Shown: in pieces, positions 18,717 through 27,693 of the stretch
Layout of the letters: the number at the start of each line of letters is the position of its first letter
How positions within the stretch are numbered: the first letter of the stretch is position 1
From: Lichenicoccus sp965276875
GTDB lineage: Bacteria; Pseudomonadota; Alphaproteobacteria; Acetobacterales; Acetobacteraceae
Direction of reading: 5' to 3'
NCBI RefSeq assembly: GCF_965276875.1
Contig: NZ_OZ255701.1
Coordinates: 124,001-188,000 of the forward strand
Length of the DNA stretch: 64,000 bases
Translations under genes and position numbers: made by a program
The notes under the pieces: generated by a model
The model's input: only the letters and a program-made list of their open reading frames with translations
The model's database searches: none
Told to the model about the DNA's origin: nothing

Positions 18717-20952
18717 GCGGGGCCTCCTGGCACTGCAGCCGACGCCGCCGCACGGCGGCAACCTGGTTGTGGCTGTAATCGCGCTGCAACAGGGCACGAC
18801 CGTTGCTGACCAGCTTCATTGCCCGCCCCGGCTCCTCAAACAGTCTCTGCATGAGCCAGGCTGCGTGCGCAATGTCCGGCTCGGCCCAGCTCTGCTGTGT
18901 CGCGGGTTGATAGACCGCCTTTGCCACCGGGATGAGTTGAAAGCCGACAGGGTAGCCGGTGCGCTCGGTCAGGAGCTCGCGCGTTGCGGCGTAGCCGGTG
19001 GCGATGGCCGGCCTGCCCGCGCGCAGCGCCTCGGCGCACAGCGATGCCACCCCCTCGCTGCGATGCAACGAGAGCAACGCGTCGGTCGCGCCGATCAAAG
19101 ACGCTCTCCCGTGTCCGCCAGGGCTGCCTTCCAGCAGGAAGATATCAGGATGACCGTCGCCGAGCGCGCGCAGCGCCTCGATGCGGTCGGGTGCGAGCTC
19201 GGGACCCGCGCCGTGCAACACCAGTCCGGCCATGCCGTCGCGCGGAAAGGCCCGGCGAAAGGCCGCGATGGCGCCGTGCGGGTTCTCACGGCTCAGGGTC
19301 TTCTCAAGGTCTGGACAGCTGCCACAATCAAAGCTGGCGAAGAACAGAAAGCGGTGCTCCGGCAGCCCGAGTGCGTGGCGCGGGCGCGGGACGCGGGCGG
19401 TGCTCTCGAAGGCGAGCGGCACCGTGACGACCGGACATTCAAGGCGGCCCGCCAGCGCCGTCTGGAGGAAGCGGCTGGGTGCCCAGACCTCGTCCAATTC
19501 ATTCAGTCGAACCAGCCAATCCTCGGGAAAGCAAGCGAGATGCCATAGCGGGATGCCCACCCTCAGAAACCCGGGTTGGCCTTCTGGCTCCGCCGGCGCC
19601 TCGAACAGATGGATTTGCTCGCGGCCACGCCCGGCGGCCAGCGCCAGGCGGATTTGCTCGTCGAGTGCAGCGTCCGCGGCGGCGCTTCGCGTGCCGCCAT
19701 CGTGACGCGCCGGATACCGGCGATCGCGCCTTGTCGCGAGGCGCTCGGCCGCGGGTTCGATCAACGGCAGGTCGAAGCCGAGGTCATTGGCCGAATGGAT
19801 CACGAACCAGTCGACCAGCTCGCGCACGGGCGCCGGCTCGGCCAGGTCGAGCCGCGTATGCAGATGCGGGAAGTGACCGTGCAGGAATTGCATGAAGTTG
19901 GTCACGATCCGCCCCGGGTCGGCACGTGAGGTTCCGGGGCAGCGCTCGTGCAGGTAGGCTTCGTAGGTGTCGAACGGGTCCTGCGGCCAGAGCTGGTGTT
20001 GTCGGAACATCCGCCGCACCAGGGGATGGATGGCAGTCCCTGACGCGAAGCGGCCATAGGCATAGGTTGCGGCCGAGACGCTGCCATGGCCGCAGGCGAG
20101 CCGCTTTGTGGCATAGGATTCGGTCAGTCGTTGCAGCGGCTCGGTCATCGCGCCGTCGAGCCTGGTGTCGTATTTGGAGAGCCGCGCCGGTTGCTCCGGG
20201 TCGAACCCGCTATAATGGAAGAAGCCGAGCGGCGCTCCGTCGACGGTCCAGGCACCCTCCGTCCCGCCGAGCGCCCGCTGCCGCAGGTTCCAGTAGGCCA
20301 CGTTCATCGTCGTGTCGCGGCAGATATGCGCCGCGGCCGCGAAGGCCGGCGCCAGATCCATGAATTTCTGGTCGACGAAGAGCCCCTCGCTTTGCGCGTT
20401 GACGCATTCGTAGCGCAGGCGGCGCGCCCACCAGGCGATCACGTCGCTCGATTCCTGGCAGCGCGCGGCACCGAGGAAGCCAAGATTATAGATGCCCGCA
20501 CGCATGATGGTGAGGTCGTTCGGCTCGGCCGGACTCTCGCATGGCGCGCACATGTGCGGCGTCAGGATCAGGGAGGCTCCCTCTGCCAAAGGCTGGGTGA
20601 CCTCGTCCAGGGGGCGGAACAGCTCGATGTCAGGGTCGAAATAGAGCACGGCGTCGTAGCCGCATTGTTCGAGAAGATGCTGGAACATGAATGGCTTGAG
20701 AGCGGTGTTGAACTCCAGGATGTCGTAGCGGAAGGCAAACGCCGCGAAGTCGCGGATCGGCAGGCTGCGGGCCTCGACGATCGTCCAGGCCGCGTCATAC
20801 AGGCCGGGCATGCGGATCATCTCGTCGGCGAGGCAGAGATACAGGTCCGCTTCGGCGTGGAACTGCCGCACCGACTGCAGCAGGACACGCGCGGCGGGCA
20901 CGTAGTTGTTGGAACAGATCGTGAAGACGGCGAGCGTCCTGCTTTCTGCCAT
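18697..20952 (-). CDS. Two-domain glycosyltransferase (GT-A-like plus GT-B-like)
   Basis: The 751-residue protein begins with a nucleotide-diphospho-sugar transferase-like domain (about 1-300), with TICSNNYVPAARVLLQSVRQ and the candidate metal motif YFDPDIE. After a linker (about 320-430) comes a GT-B-like domain with DEVWAPSRF, a LHGAGPELAP segment and the E-x7-E motif in SEGVASLCAEALRAGRP. Such fusions can add two sugars in sequence. There is no membrane segment. It is followed with overlap by the coiled-coil gene. Donors and acceptor are unknown. Confidence 0.75.
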   Translation of the reverse strand: MAESRTLAVFTICSNNYVPAARVLLQSVRQFHAEADLYLCLADEMIRMPGLYDAAWTIVEARSLPIRDFAAFAFRYDILEFNTALKPFMFQHLLEQCGYDAVLYFDPDIELFRPLDEVTQPLAEGASLILTPHMCAPCESPAEPNDLTIMRAGIYNLGFLGAARCQESSDVIAWWARRLRYECVNAQSEGLFVDQKFMDLAPAFAAAAHICRDTTMNVAYWNLRQRALGGTEGAWTVDGAPLGFFHYSGFDPEQPARLSKYDTRLDGAMTEPLQRLTESYATKRLACGHGSVSAATYAYGRFASGTAIHPLVRRMFRQHQLWPQDPFDTYEAYLHERCPGTSRADPGRIVTNFMQFLHGHFPHLHTRLDLAEPAPVRELVDWFVIHSANDLGFDLPLIEPAAERLATRRDRRYPARHDGGTRSAAADAALDEQIRLALAAGRGREQIHLFEAPAEPEGQPGFLRVGIPLWHLACFPEDWLVRLNELDEVWAPSRFLQTALAGRLECPVVTVPLAFESTARVPRPRHALGLPEHRFLFFASFDCGSCPDLEKTLSRENPHGAIAAFRRAFPRDGMAGLVLHGAGPELAPDRIEALRALGDGHPDIFLLEGSPGGHGRASLIGATDALLSLHRSEGVASLCAEALRAGRPAIATGYAATRELLTERTGYPVGFQLIPVAKAVYQPATQQSWAEPDIAHAAWLMQRLFEEPGRAMKLVSNGRALLQRDYSHNQVAAVRRRRLQCQEAPRERRRA

Positions 20953-21117
20953 ACGCGTCCCGGATGCTGGCGAGGCCCCCGACCTGGGCCACCAACGTGG
21001 TTAGTGCATGCGGACCCGCGGCTCAAGACGGCGACGCGGCGGGGGACTTGTCGCGGCGGCGGACCGGTACGACCCTAAAGCATGCTAAGAGCCATCTTGA
21101 CTGACAAGGAGAGCCCA

Positions 21118-21378
21118 ATGCCGAAGATCGAGATCTATACCCAGGCGGGCTGCCCGTTCTGCGCGCGGGCGGTGGCGCTGTTGCGCGCCAAGAAGGTCGA
21201 TTTCCAGGAGATCAACGCGCCTGGAGGGTCGCCGGAGCGCGAGCAGGCCAGGCAGCGCTCCGGCGGACGCACCAGTGCGCCACAGATCTTCATCGACGGG
21301 CGACACATCGGAGGCTGCGACGACCTAGTGGCGCTGGACGGACGCGGCGAACTCGACAGCATGCTCAAGGCGGCCTGA
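21118..21378 (+). CDS. grxC: Glutaredoxin 3
   Basis: GrxC is a small dithiol glutaredoxin using glutathione to reduce protein disulfides. The 86-residue protein has the CPFC active site at 12-15, a TSAPQIFIDG cis-proline block and GGCDDLVAL glutathione-site residues. ATG 21118 has AAGGAG 6 bases upstream. The upstream ATG at 21082 is in frame but has no ribosome-binding site. A DUF1178 gene follows after 10 bases, a common alphaproteobacterial arrangement. Confidence 0.95.
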   Translation: MPKIEIYTQAGCPFCARAVALLRAKKVDFQEINAPGGSPEREQARQRSGGRTSAPQIFIDGRHIGGCDDLVALDGRGELDSMLKAA

Positions 21379-21388
21379 TTAGACCTCG

Positions 21389-21841
21389 ATGATCCACTAT
21401 CTGCTCCGGTGCAACCGGGATCACGGGTTCGAGGGTTGGTTTCGCGATAGTGCTGCCTTTGATGAGCAGTCCGACCGTGGGCTGCTGAGCTGTCCGCAAT
21501 GCGGCAGCGGGTCGGTACAGCGTGCCGTGATGGCCCCTGCGGTCCGCTCCGGGCGACCGCCGGTAGCCTCGGGGACAAACGATTCGCCGTCCGCCGAGGT
21601 CATGGTGCCGGATCAGCTCCGGGCGGCCCTGCAACGGATGCGCGCCGAAATTGAACGGCAGTGCGACGATGTCGGAGAGGGGTTCGCCGAAGCGGCGCGA
21701 CGCTTGCACCGTGCGCAGCGCCAAGGCGAGACCATGCAACGCGGCATCTACGGACAGGCGAGCCCGGCGCAGCGCGAGACGCTGGCCGAGGAAGGCATCG
21801 AGACGATGCAAGTCCCCTGGTTGCCACGTGCGGACGGCTAG
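21389..21841 (+). CDS. DUF1178 family protein
   Basis: The 150-residue protein begins MIHYLLRCNRDHGFEGWF and contains LLSCPQCGSG, the family-typical cysteine-containing zinc-ribbon-like start. Its C-terminal half is rich in charged helices and ends with the conserved GIYGQASPAQRETLAEEGI block. The function of the family is unknown. It follows grxC by 10 bases and overlaps the next gene by 14 bases. Confidence 0.88.
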   Translation: MIHYLLRCNRDHGFEGWFRDSAAFDEQSDRGLLSCPQCGSGSVQRAVMAPAVRSGRPPVASGTNDSPSAEVMVPDQLRAALQRMRAEIERQCDDVGEGFAEAARRLHRAQRQGETMQRGIYGQASPAQRETLAEEGIETMQVPWLPRADG

Positions 21842-22283
21842 CCACGTCTGGCTGCTCGCGCTGTTTGTCCTGGTCGCGATCAGCGGTGCGGCGGCCGCAC
21901 GCGGCGATGCGCCGGCGCCGCTTGGGCGCTGGCTGAGCCAGGATCATGACGGCGTATTCGACATCGAGCCATGCGGCGACGCCTTGTGCGGGCGTCTGGT
22001 GGGCATGCGCTATGAAGGCGCCATGCCCACCGACGATCACGGTGCGCCGCAATGCGGACTTCTGATGTTGACAGGCTTCAGGAATAATTCGGATGAGCCC
22101 AGCCATTGGACCGGCAGGATCCTCGATCCGCATACTGGCCGACGCTACCATGCGGCAATCTGGTCGCCGCGGCCCGGCGTCCTCAAGTTGCGCGGCTACC
22201 TGCTGCTACCGCTGTTCGGCGAGACGCAGCGCTGGACACGCTATGGCGGCGCGATCGGCCCGGACTGCCACCTGCCACGCTGA
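21828..22283 (+). CDS. DUF2147 secreted protein
   Basis: The 151-residue protein has a cleavable signal peptide (WLLALFVLVAISGAAAA, about 8-24), so it is periplasmic. The mature part carries the DUF2147 features GRWLSQDHDGVFDIEPCGDALCGRLVG, GRILDPHTGRRYHA and a hydrophobic LKLRGYLLLPLFGETQRW C-terminus. Family function is unknown. GTG 21828 overlaps the DUF1178 stop. No strong Shine-Dalgarno sequence is visible, consistent with coupled translation. It converges with ubiG. Confidence 0.85.
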   Translation: MRTASHVWLLALFVLVAISGAAAARGDAPAPLGRWLSQDHDGVFDIEPCGDALCGRLVGMRYEGAMPTDDHGAPQCGLLMLTGFRNNSDEPSHWTGRILDPHTGRRYHAAIWSPRPGVLKLRGYLLLPLFGETQRWTRYGGAIGPDCHLPR

Positions 22284-22299
22284 GCTCGCCGCGCTGAGA

Positions 22300-23037
22300 T
22301 CATTGGCGCGACAGCAGCGCGATATAGTTCACCGCCATGTCACGGCTTTCCCGCCAGCCTCCCGGCAATGGCACCATCCCGCTCGCCCGCGCGATCCGCA
22401 GTCCGCTCTGGCTGCCATAACGGCCAAGTTCCGCCGGGGTCACGAATTTGCGCCAGTCATGCGTGCCCGCCGGCAGCAGCCGCAGCACGTACTCGGCACC
22501 GATCTTGGCCGCGGCGAGCGAGCGCCAGGTCCGGTTCAGGGTTGAGATCACGATCGCGCCCCCGCTTGGTGTGAGCAGGCGCGCCAGCAGGGCCACGAAC
22601 GCCGCCGGATCGGTGACATGCTCGATGATCTCGAGCGCCACAACCGCATCGAAGTGCCGGCCTTCCGCGACCAGTGCCTCGGCGGTGGCGCAGCGGTAGT
22701 GCAATCGGGCCACGCCGGCGCCGTGGGCCTGGGCGGCGGCGATCGCCTCGGGCGACGCATCGACGCCGAGCACGTCGTAGCCGCGACGAGCCAGCGCCTC
22801 GCTGGCGAGGCCGGCACCGCAGCCGAGATCGAGCAGGAGTGGGGCGGCGCTGCCTCCAAGCCGGCGCTGTCCCAATGCCTGATCGATCCAGCGCACCCGC
22901 AGCGGGTTCATCTGGTGCAGCGGACGCATCGGGCCGTTCGGGTCCCACCATTGCGCGGCCAGGGCGCCGAAGCGCGCGATCTCGGCGGGCGAGACGGACC
23001 CTGCCGGCGAGAGGAGTGCGGGTTGCATCGCTTGCAT
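22300..23037 (-). CDS. ubiG: Bifunctional ubiquinone O-methyltransferase UbiG
   Basis: UbiG performs both O-methylations of ubiquinone synthesis. The 245-residue protein shows the UbiG-specific N-terminus with FGALAAQWWDPNGPMRPLHQMNPLR, SAM motif I LLDLGCGAGLASE, VALEIIEHVTDPAAFV and STLNRTWRSLAAAK. ATG 23037 has AGGCGG 5 bases upstream. The gene is divergent from lysC with a 112-base shared upstream region. Confidence 0.95.
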   Translation of the reverse strand: MQAMQPALLSPAGSVSPAEIARFGALAAQWWDPNGPMRPLHQMNPLRVRWIDQALGQRRLGGSAAPLLLDLGCGAGLASEALARRGYDVLGVDASPEAIAAAQAHGAGVARLHYRCATAEALVAEGRHFDAVVALEIIEHVTDPAAFVALLARLLTPSGGAIVISTLNRTWRSLAAAKIGAEYVLRLLPAGTHDWRKFVTPAELGRYGSQSGLRIARASGMVPLPGGWRESRDMAVNYIALLSRQ

Positions 23038-23149
23038 GTTGCCGCCTGGTTGAGACGAAGCTATGTGAGCCGCCAACTGACCTGCGGCATCGACGTCGCC
23101 GTCCCTCTGGCACACCCTGTCCCTTCCTGGAAGGCCTGGCGGAAACCGC

Positions 23150-24391
23150 ATGGCTCGAATCGTGATGAAGTTCGGCGGCACTTCGGTAGCCGATCTCGAC
23201 CGGATCCGCAGCGTCGCCGCCCGAATCAAGTGCCAGGTTGCGACCGGCGACGAGGTGGCGGTCGTGGTCTCGGCGATGGCCGGCGTCACCAACCAGCTGG
23301 TCGGCCACTGCCAGGCGCTCTCGCCGCTGCATGACGCGCGCGAATACGACGCGGTGGTGGCCACCGGCGAGCAGGTGACCGCCGGCCTGCTCGCCATCGC
23401 CCTGCAGATGCTCGGCGTCGAGGCGCGCTCCTGGCAGGGCTGGCAGATCCCGCTGCGCACCGACGATGCGCACGGCAGGGCCCGCATCGAGAGCGTCGAG
23501 GCGAGCACCCTGATCGCACGCATGCAGGCGGGACAGGTGCCGGTGGTCGCCGGTTTTCAGGGTGTCGGGCCAAACGGCCGTGTCACCACCCTTGGACGCG
23601 GCGGGTCGGATACCTCGGCGGTCGCCCTCGCTGCGGCGTTGGATGCGGACCGCTGCGACATCTACACCGACGTCGACGGCATCTACACCACCGACCCAAG
23701 AATTGTTCCGCGCGCCCGCAAGCGCGACCGGATCACCTATGAGGAGATGCTGGAGCTCGCCTCGGTGGGGGCGAAGGTGCTGCAGACCCGCAGCGTCGAA
23801 CTGGCCATGAAGCAGCGGGTTCGAGTACAGGTGCTGTCCAGCTTCGCCGAACTGGCAGCGCCCGAGGAGGGCCGGCTGCCCGGAACGCTGGTGGTCGACG
23901 AGGACGAGATCTTGGAACAGGAAATAGTGGCCGGCATCGCCTATTCGCGCGACGAGGCGAAAGTCACGGTGCGTCGGGTGCCGGACCGCCCTGGCGTGGC
24001 CGCCGCGGTGTTCGGACCGCTTGCGGACGCCCATGTCAATGTCGACATGATCGTCCAGAGCACCGGCGCGGATGGCAGCACCGATATGACCTTCACCACA
24101 TCCAAGAGCGACCTCGCCCGCACCATCAAGGTGCTGGAGGGGGCTCGCGGCGTGATCCAGTACGGCGAATTGCTGACCGATTCCGAGGTCGCCAAGATCA
24201 GCGTCGTCGGCGTCGGCATGCGCAGCCATGCCGGGGTCGCCAACACCATGTTCCGCACGCTGTCGGAGCGTTCGATCAACATCCAGGTGATTTCGACCAG
24301 CGAGATCAAGGTGAGCGTGCTGATCGGCCTCGAATATACCGAGCTGGCGGTTCGCGCCCTGCATGGTGCCTATGGCCTCGACGTTGGCTGA
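23150..24391 (+). CDS. lysC: Aspartate kinase
   Basis: LysC phosphorylates aspartate, the first step to lysine, threonine, methionine and diaminopimelate. The 413-residue protein has the kinase domain (KFGGTSVAD at 7-15, VVATGEQV, GRGGSDTSA, DVDGIYTTDPRIV). Two C-terminal ACT domains follow (about 265-340 and 345-413), which in the family bind lysine and threonine for feedback control. The length matches the alphaproteobacterial monofunctional enzyme. The 3' end overlaps the next gene. Confidence 0.96.
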   Translation: MARIVMKFGGTSVADLDRIRSVAARIKCQVATGDEVAVVVSAMAGVTNQLVGHCQALSPLHDAREYDAVVATGEQVTAGLLAIALQMLGVEARSWQGWQIPLRTDDAHGRARIESVEASTLIARMQAGQVPVVAGFQGVGPNGRVTTLGRGGSDTSAVALAAALDADRCDIYTDVDGIYTTDPRIVPRARKRDRITYEEMLELASVGAKVLQTRSVELAMKQRVRVQVLSSFAELAAPEEGRLPGTLVVDEDEILEQEIVAGIAYSRDEAKVTVRRVPDRPGVAAAVFGPLADAHVNVDMIVQSTGADGSTDMTFTTSKSDLARTIKVLEGARGVIQYGELLTDSEVAKISVVGVGMRSHAGVANTMFRTLSERSINIQVISTSEIKVSVLIGLEYTELAVRALHGAYGLDVG

Positions 24392-25451
24392 CCGGCTCCA
24401 GGCGATTCCCGCCGCTTCAAACCGCGATGATGAGGCAGCGCGCGCGACGCTTGACCGGCTGTGGGCGCGTGGCCGCGACTTCCTCGGCAGCGAGGTCGCG
24501 ATCATGGGTGGCGCGATGAGCTGGGTCAGCGAGCGCCATCTGGTCTCGGCGATCTCAAACGCCGGCGGCTTCGGCGTGATCGCCTGTGGGGCGATGAGCC
24601 CGGCGCTGCTCGAAGCCGAGATCGCCGCCACCCAGGCGCTGACCACCCGGCCGTTCGGCGTCAACCTAATCACCATGCATCCCCAGCTCGACGCGTTGAT
24701 CGGGGTGTGTCTGCAAGCCGGTGTCGGTCATATCGTGCTCGCCGGCGGCATTCCCCCCGGCAGTGCGGTGCGAGCGGTCAAGGATGGCGGCGCCAAATTG
24801 ATTGCCTTTGCCCCGGCGCTGGTGCTCGCCAAGCGCCTGGCGCGGTCCGGCGCGGATGCGCTGGTGATCGAGGGCTCCGAGGCCGGCGGCCATATCGGCC
24901 CGGTGTCGCTGACCGTGCTGGCCCAGGAGATTCTGCCGCATGTCCGCGACCTGCCGGTGTTTGTCGCCGGCGGCCTTGGGCGCGGCGATGCGATCCTGGG
25001 CATGCTGGAGATGGGCGCCTCGGGGGCGCAGCTCGGCACCCGCTTTGCCGCCGCCTCCGAGAGCATCGCGCATGCGAACTTCAAGGCGGCGTTCGTGCGC
25101 GCTTCCGCCCGCGATGCGTTGCCCTCGGTGCAGCTCGATGCACGCTTCCCGGTCATTCCCGTGCGTGGGCTGGCCAACGAGGGCGGCCGGCGTTTCCTCG
25201 CCCACCAGGCCGAGACGCTGCGCCGCTTCCAGGAAGGCGCGCTGACCCGCGAGGCGGCACAACTCGAGATCGAGCATTTCTGGGCCGGGGCCCTGCGTCG
25301 CGCGGTCATCGACGGCGATGTCGAGACCGGCTCGGTAATGGCCGGACAGTCGGTCGGCATGGTGAGCGCAATACGGCCGGTGGCGGAGATCATCGCCGAG
25401 CTTGTCGATCAGGCGGTCGCCGCCCTGACGCGCCGGGTTCAGCCGTCCTGA
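24363..25451 (+). CDS. FMN-dependent nitronate monooxygenase/FabK-like protein
   Basis: The 362-residue protein has a TIM-barrel FMN fold with IMGGAMSWVSERHLVSAISNAGGFG at the start, EGSEAGGHIG in the middle and FVAGGLGRGD with GTRF phosphate-binding residues. These features are shared by 2-nitropropane dioxygenases and FabK enoyl reductases, so the substrate is uncertain. ATG 24363 overlaps lysC by 29 bases, and ATG 24372 is equally possible. It probably belongs to the lysC transcript. It overlaps the convergent SPFH gene by 13 bases. Confidence 0.85.
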   Translation: MVPMASTLADRLQAIPAASNRDDEAARATLDRLWARGRDFLGSEVAIMGGAMSWVSERHLVSAISNAGGFGVIACGAMSPALLEAEIAATQALTTRPFGVNLITMHPQLDALIGVCLQAGVGHIVLAGGIPPGSAVRAVKDGGAKLIAFAPALVLAKRLARSGADALVIEGSEAGGHIGPVSLTVLAQEILPHVRDLPVFVAGGLGRGDAILGMLEMGASGAQLGTRFAAASESIAHANFKAAFVRASARDALPSVQLDARFPVIPVRGLANEGGRRFLAHQAETLRRFQEGALTREAAQLEIEHFWAGALRRAVIDGDVETGSVMAGQSVGMVSAIRPVAEIIAELVDQAVAALTRRVQPS

Positions 25452-26287
25452 GTTGGGGGCGCTGACTTCAGCACCCGGCCCATCGCGTCGGCCATCGTGG
25501 TCGGCATCAGGATCGTCGCACCGCGATCCTTGTTCATCTCGAACACCCGATTGATCTGCAGGATCTGCAGCGCCGTCGGACAGCGATCGTAGGTCGCCGC
25601 CGCCTGCTCCAGTTCGATCGCCATCAGCCGCTCGGCCGAGGCCAGGGTCACCCGGGCGGACTTCTCGCGCTCGGCCTGGGCTTGGCGGCTCATCGCATCC
25701 TGCAGGCTCGCCGGCAACGTCACGTCGCGGATTTCGACGGCCTGGACAGTGACTCCCCAGGCGACGGTCTTGGCGGCGATCGCCTCACGCAGCCATTCGT
25801 CGATCCGCCTGCGGTCCTCCAGCAGCACGCCGAGATCGCTGGCGCCGATCACCTCGCGCAGGCTGGTCTGCGCCACCAGCGACACCGCGGTGGCGTAGTC
25901 GCGCAGCGCGGTGATCGCCAGCAGCGCGTCATGCACCTTCCAGAACACGATGGCGTCGACATCGACCGGGCTGGTATCGCGGGTCAGCGTCTTCTCGGTG
26001 GTGATCGAGATGGTCTGGATGCGCAGGTCGACGACGCCGGCGACGCTGTCGACCACCGGAATAATCCAGAACAGTCCCGGCCCGCGCATACCCTGCAGCT
26101 TGCCGGCGCGCAGCACCACCGCGCGCTCCCACTCACGGGTTATGCGTAGTGCCAGCGGCAGCAGGATCGCGGCCAGGACCAGGACCGCGGTCAGTGCCAG
26201 CTGATGCAGTACGAGGAAGCAGCCGGCGGCTGCCGCCAGCAGCAACGCTGCCAGCAGGATCGGAATCGGGTTCGGCGCGCGGTTCAC
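25439..26287 (-). CDS. SPFH-domain slipin/stomatin-like membrane protein
   Basis: The 282-residue protein starts with a double hydrophobic region (about 8-48). The SPFH core follows with REWERAVVLRAGKLQGMRGPG, PVVDSVAGVVDLR, RDTSPVDVDAIVFWKV and the EIRDVTLPASLQDAM block that marks bacterial slipins. A C-terminal coiled region carries alanine and glutamate. Such proteins form oligomeric membrane scaffolds. The NfeD partner often found with slipins is not adjacent; the gene upstream encodes a secreted ankyrin protein. Confidence 0.88.
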   Translation of the reverse strand: MNRAPNPIPILLAALLLAAAAGCFLVLHQLALTAVLVLAAILLPLALRITREWERAVVLRAGKLQGMRGPGLFWIIPVVDSVAGVVDLRIQTISITTEKTLTRDTSPVDVDAIVFWKVHDALLAITALRDYATAVSLVAQTSLREVIGASDLGVLLEDRRRIDEWLREAIAAKTVAWGVTVQAVEIRDVTLPASLQDAMSRQAQAEREKSARVTLASAERLMAIELEQAAATYDRCPTALQILQINRVFEMNKDRGATILMPTTMADAMGRVLKSAPPTQDG

Positions 26288-26305
26288 GTGTCCGCGCGAG
26301 CGGCG

Positions 26306-26956
26306 TCAGGTTCCGCCAAAGCCGAGGAAGCCGATCTCCGGTTTGGCGACCCCACCGGCCGCGGCCTCCGGCGACACCGCATACGAGGCGCGTTCGACCG
26401 GGTGCGTGCCATGCGCGCTGATGGCGAGATGTCCCACCCGGTCAACACCACCCGCCTGAACGTTGACCTGGGCGAGCTGCGCGCCGCCGCCCTGGTCGGC
26501 GTTGCGCATCGACAGCAGCAGGAAGGTGATGTCGTTGCGGCTGAGGTCGATCGACATGTCGATCGGGGTTTGTCCCAGCACATTGGTGGCCTGCAACTCG
26601 GCGCCGCGCGACAGCGCATCCTTGGCCGCGGTCAGGTCGCCGCGGTCGATCGCATCGAATAAGGCGGTGGTGGGGTTCACATCCAGCGGCGCATGCGACG
26701 TCGGCGCGTCGGGATCGCTCGATACGGCCCCGGGTAGCGCGGGCGGCGGCGCGTTTGCCTTAGCGGTGGCGCTTGCCTCGGCGGACGCGGCGTCATCCCC
26801 GCCGCCGCCGCCGCCTTGACCACCGCCCATGCTGAGCTGCGCGTGCGCGGCTTGCAAGGGTGCCAGACAGGGTGCCAGGGCCAGCGACAGCACGAGCCAG
26901 CCGGCGGGTTTTGGACGCAGGCACAACGAGAATCTGTGGACCGCCAATGGTTTCAT
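26306..26956 (-). CDS. Secreted ankyrin-repeat protein
   Basis: The 216-residue protein has a long N-terminal signal-peptide-like segment (LVLSLALAPCLAPLQAAHAQ), then a glycine run (GGGQGGGGGGDD) and an Ala/Pro-rich linker. About two ankyrin repeats follow (TALFDAIDRGDLTAAKDALSRG and GQTPIDMSIDLSRNDI), then a unique tail ending in a Gly-rich segment. It likely works as a periplasmic protein-interaction module. It ends 18 bases before the SPFH gene on the same strand, so they may be co-transcribed. The function is not recognised. Confidence 0.7.
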   Translation of the reverse strand: MKPLAVHRFSLCLRPKPAGWLVLSLALAPCLAPLQAAHAQLSMGGGQGGGGGGDDAASAEASATAKANAPPPALPGAVSSDPDAPTSHAPLDVNPTTALFDAIDRGDLTAAKDALSRGAELQATNVLGQTPIDMSIDLSRNDITFLLLSMRNADQGGGAQLAQVNVQAGGVDRVGHLAISAHGTHPVERASYAVSPEAAAGGVAKPEIGFLGFGGT

Positions 26957-27083
26957 CACTCTGTCTCGAAATTGGGTCTCGACGATGGGTCGTTTGAATA
27001 GGACAGGAGCGAGCCGATTGCGACGGAAATCGCGCAAGCCAGGCCTCTTCCGGTGCCCGCGGGTTGCGGGAATACTCGGTGCA

Positions 27084-27671
27084 ATGCCGCAAACGCCACG
27101 CGCACTCGACGAATCCTGGCTTCGACGCTGCCTCGCCGGGCTGCGGCCGGTGTCGGCGCCATCCATGCCGACCGCTGACGGTGTCTGCCGGGCCGCGGCG
27201 GTGCTGGTCCCGCTGGTCCTGGCGCCGGCGCCAATGGTCCTGCTGACGCGACGTTCGGCGCTGCTGCGGACGCACTCCGGTCAGGTCAGCTTCCCTGGCG
27301 GCCGTCCCGAACCCGCCGACCGCGACCTCGCCGCGACCGCGCTGCGCGAGGCGCACGAGGAGATCGGCGTCGCGCCGCGCCATGTCAGCTTGCTTGGATC
27401 GCTGCCGGAGCAGAGCACCTACAGCAGCAATTTCCTGATCACGCCGTTTGTCGGGCTGCTGGACGCCGAGGCGCGCTGGGTCGCGGCCGCAAACGAGGTC
27501 GATGCGATCTTCGGGCTCGGTCTGGAGGTCCTGCTCGACCCGCAGGCACCGCGCCGGATCGAGGCCGGAATGCGACGCGGTAGCTGGTCCTGGCCGCACC
27601 CGGATCATGATATCTGGGGGGCCACGGCGGCGATCCTGGTGCGTCTGGCGCGGCTGTTGCGCGCGGCGTAG
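27084..27671 (+). CDS. CoA pyrophosphatase (Nudix hydrolase)
   Basis: The 195-residue protein has the Nudix box G-x5-E-x7-REUxEExGU as GRPEPADRDLAATALREAHEE followed by IGV. The preceding LLTRRSALLRTHSGQVSFPGG is the UPF0035 signature of CoA-specific Nudix enzymes, which split CoA into 3'-phospho-AMP and phosphopantetheine. ATG 27084 is chosen because the region before it covers the divergent ankyrin gene. A DUF1338 gene follows 22 bases downstream. Confidence 0.88.
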   Translation: MPQTPRALDESWLRRCLAGLRPVSAPSMPTADGVCRAAAVLVPLVLAPAPMVLLTRRSALLRTHSGQVSFPGGRPEPADRDLAATALREAHEEIGVAPRHVSLLGSLPEQSTYSSNFLITPFVGLLDAEARWVAAANEVDAIFGLGLEVLLDPQAPRRIEAGMRRGSWSWPHPDHDIWGATAAILVRLARLLRAA

Positions 27672-27693
27672 GGCTGCAAGCTGAAAGGGTGTC

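Noticed and set aside
23038..23149. Lysine riboswitch before lysC
   Set aside because: The 112-base gap is too short for a full lysine riboswitch and no matching stems were recognised.
22457..24676. 739-residue open frame on the minus strand opposite ubiG/lysC
   Set aside because: It overlaps two clear genes on both strands and contains no recognisable motif; a GC-driven shadow.
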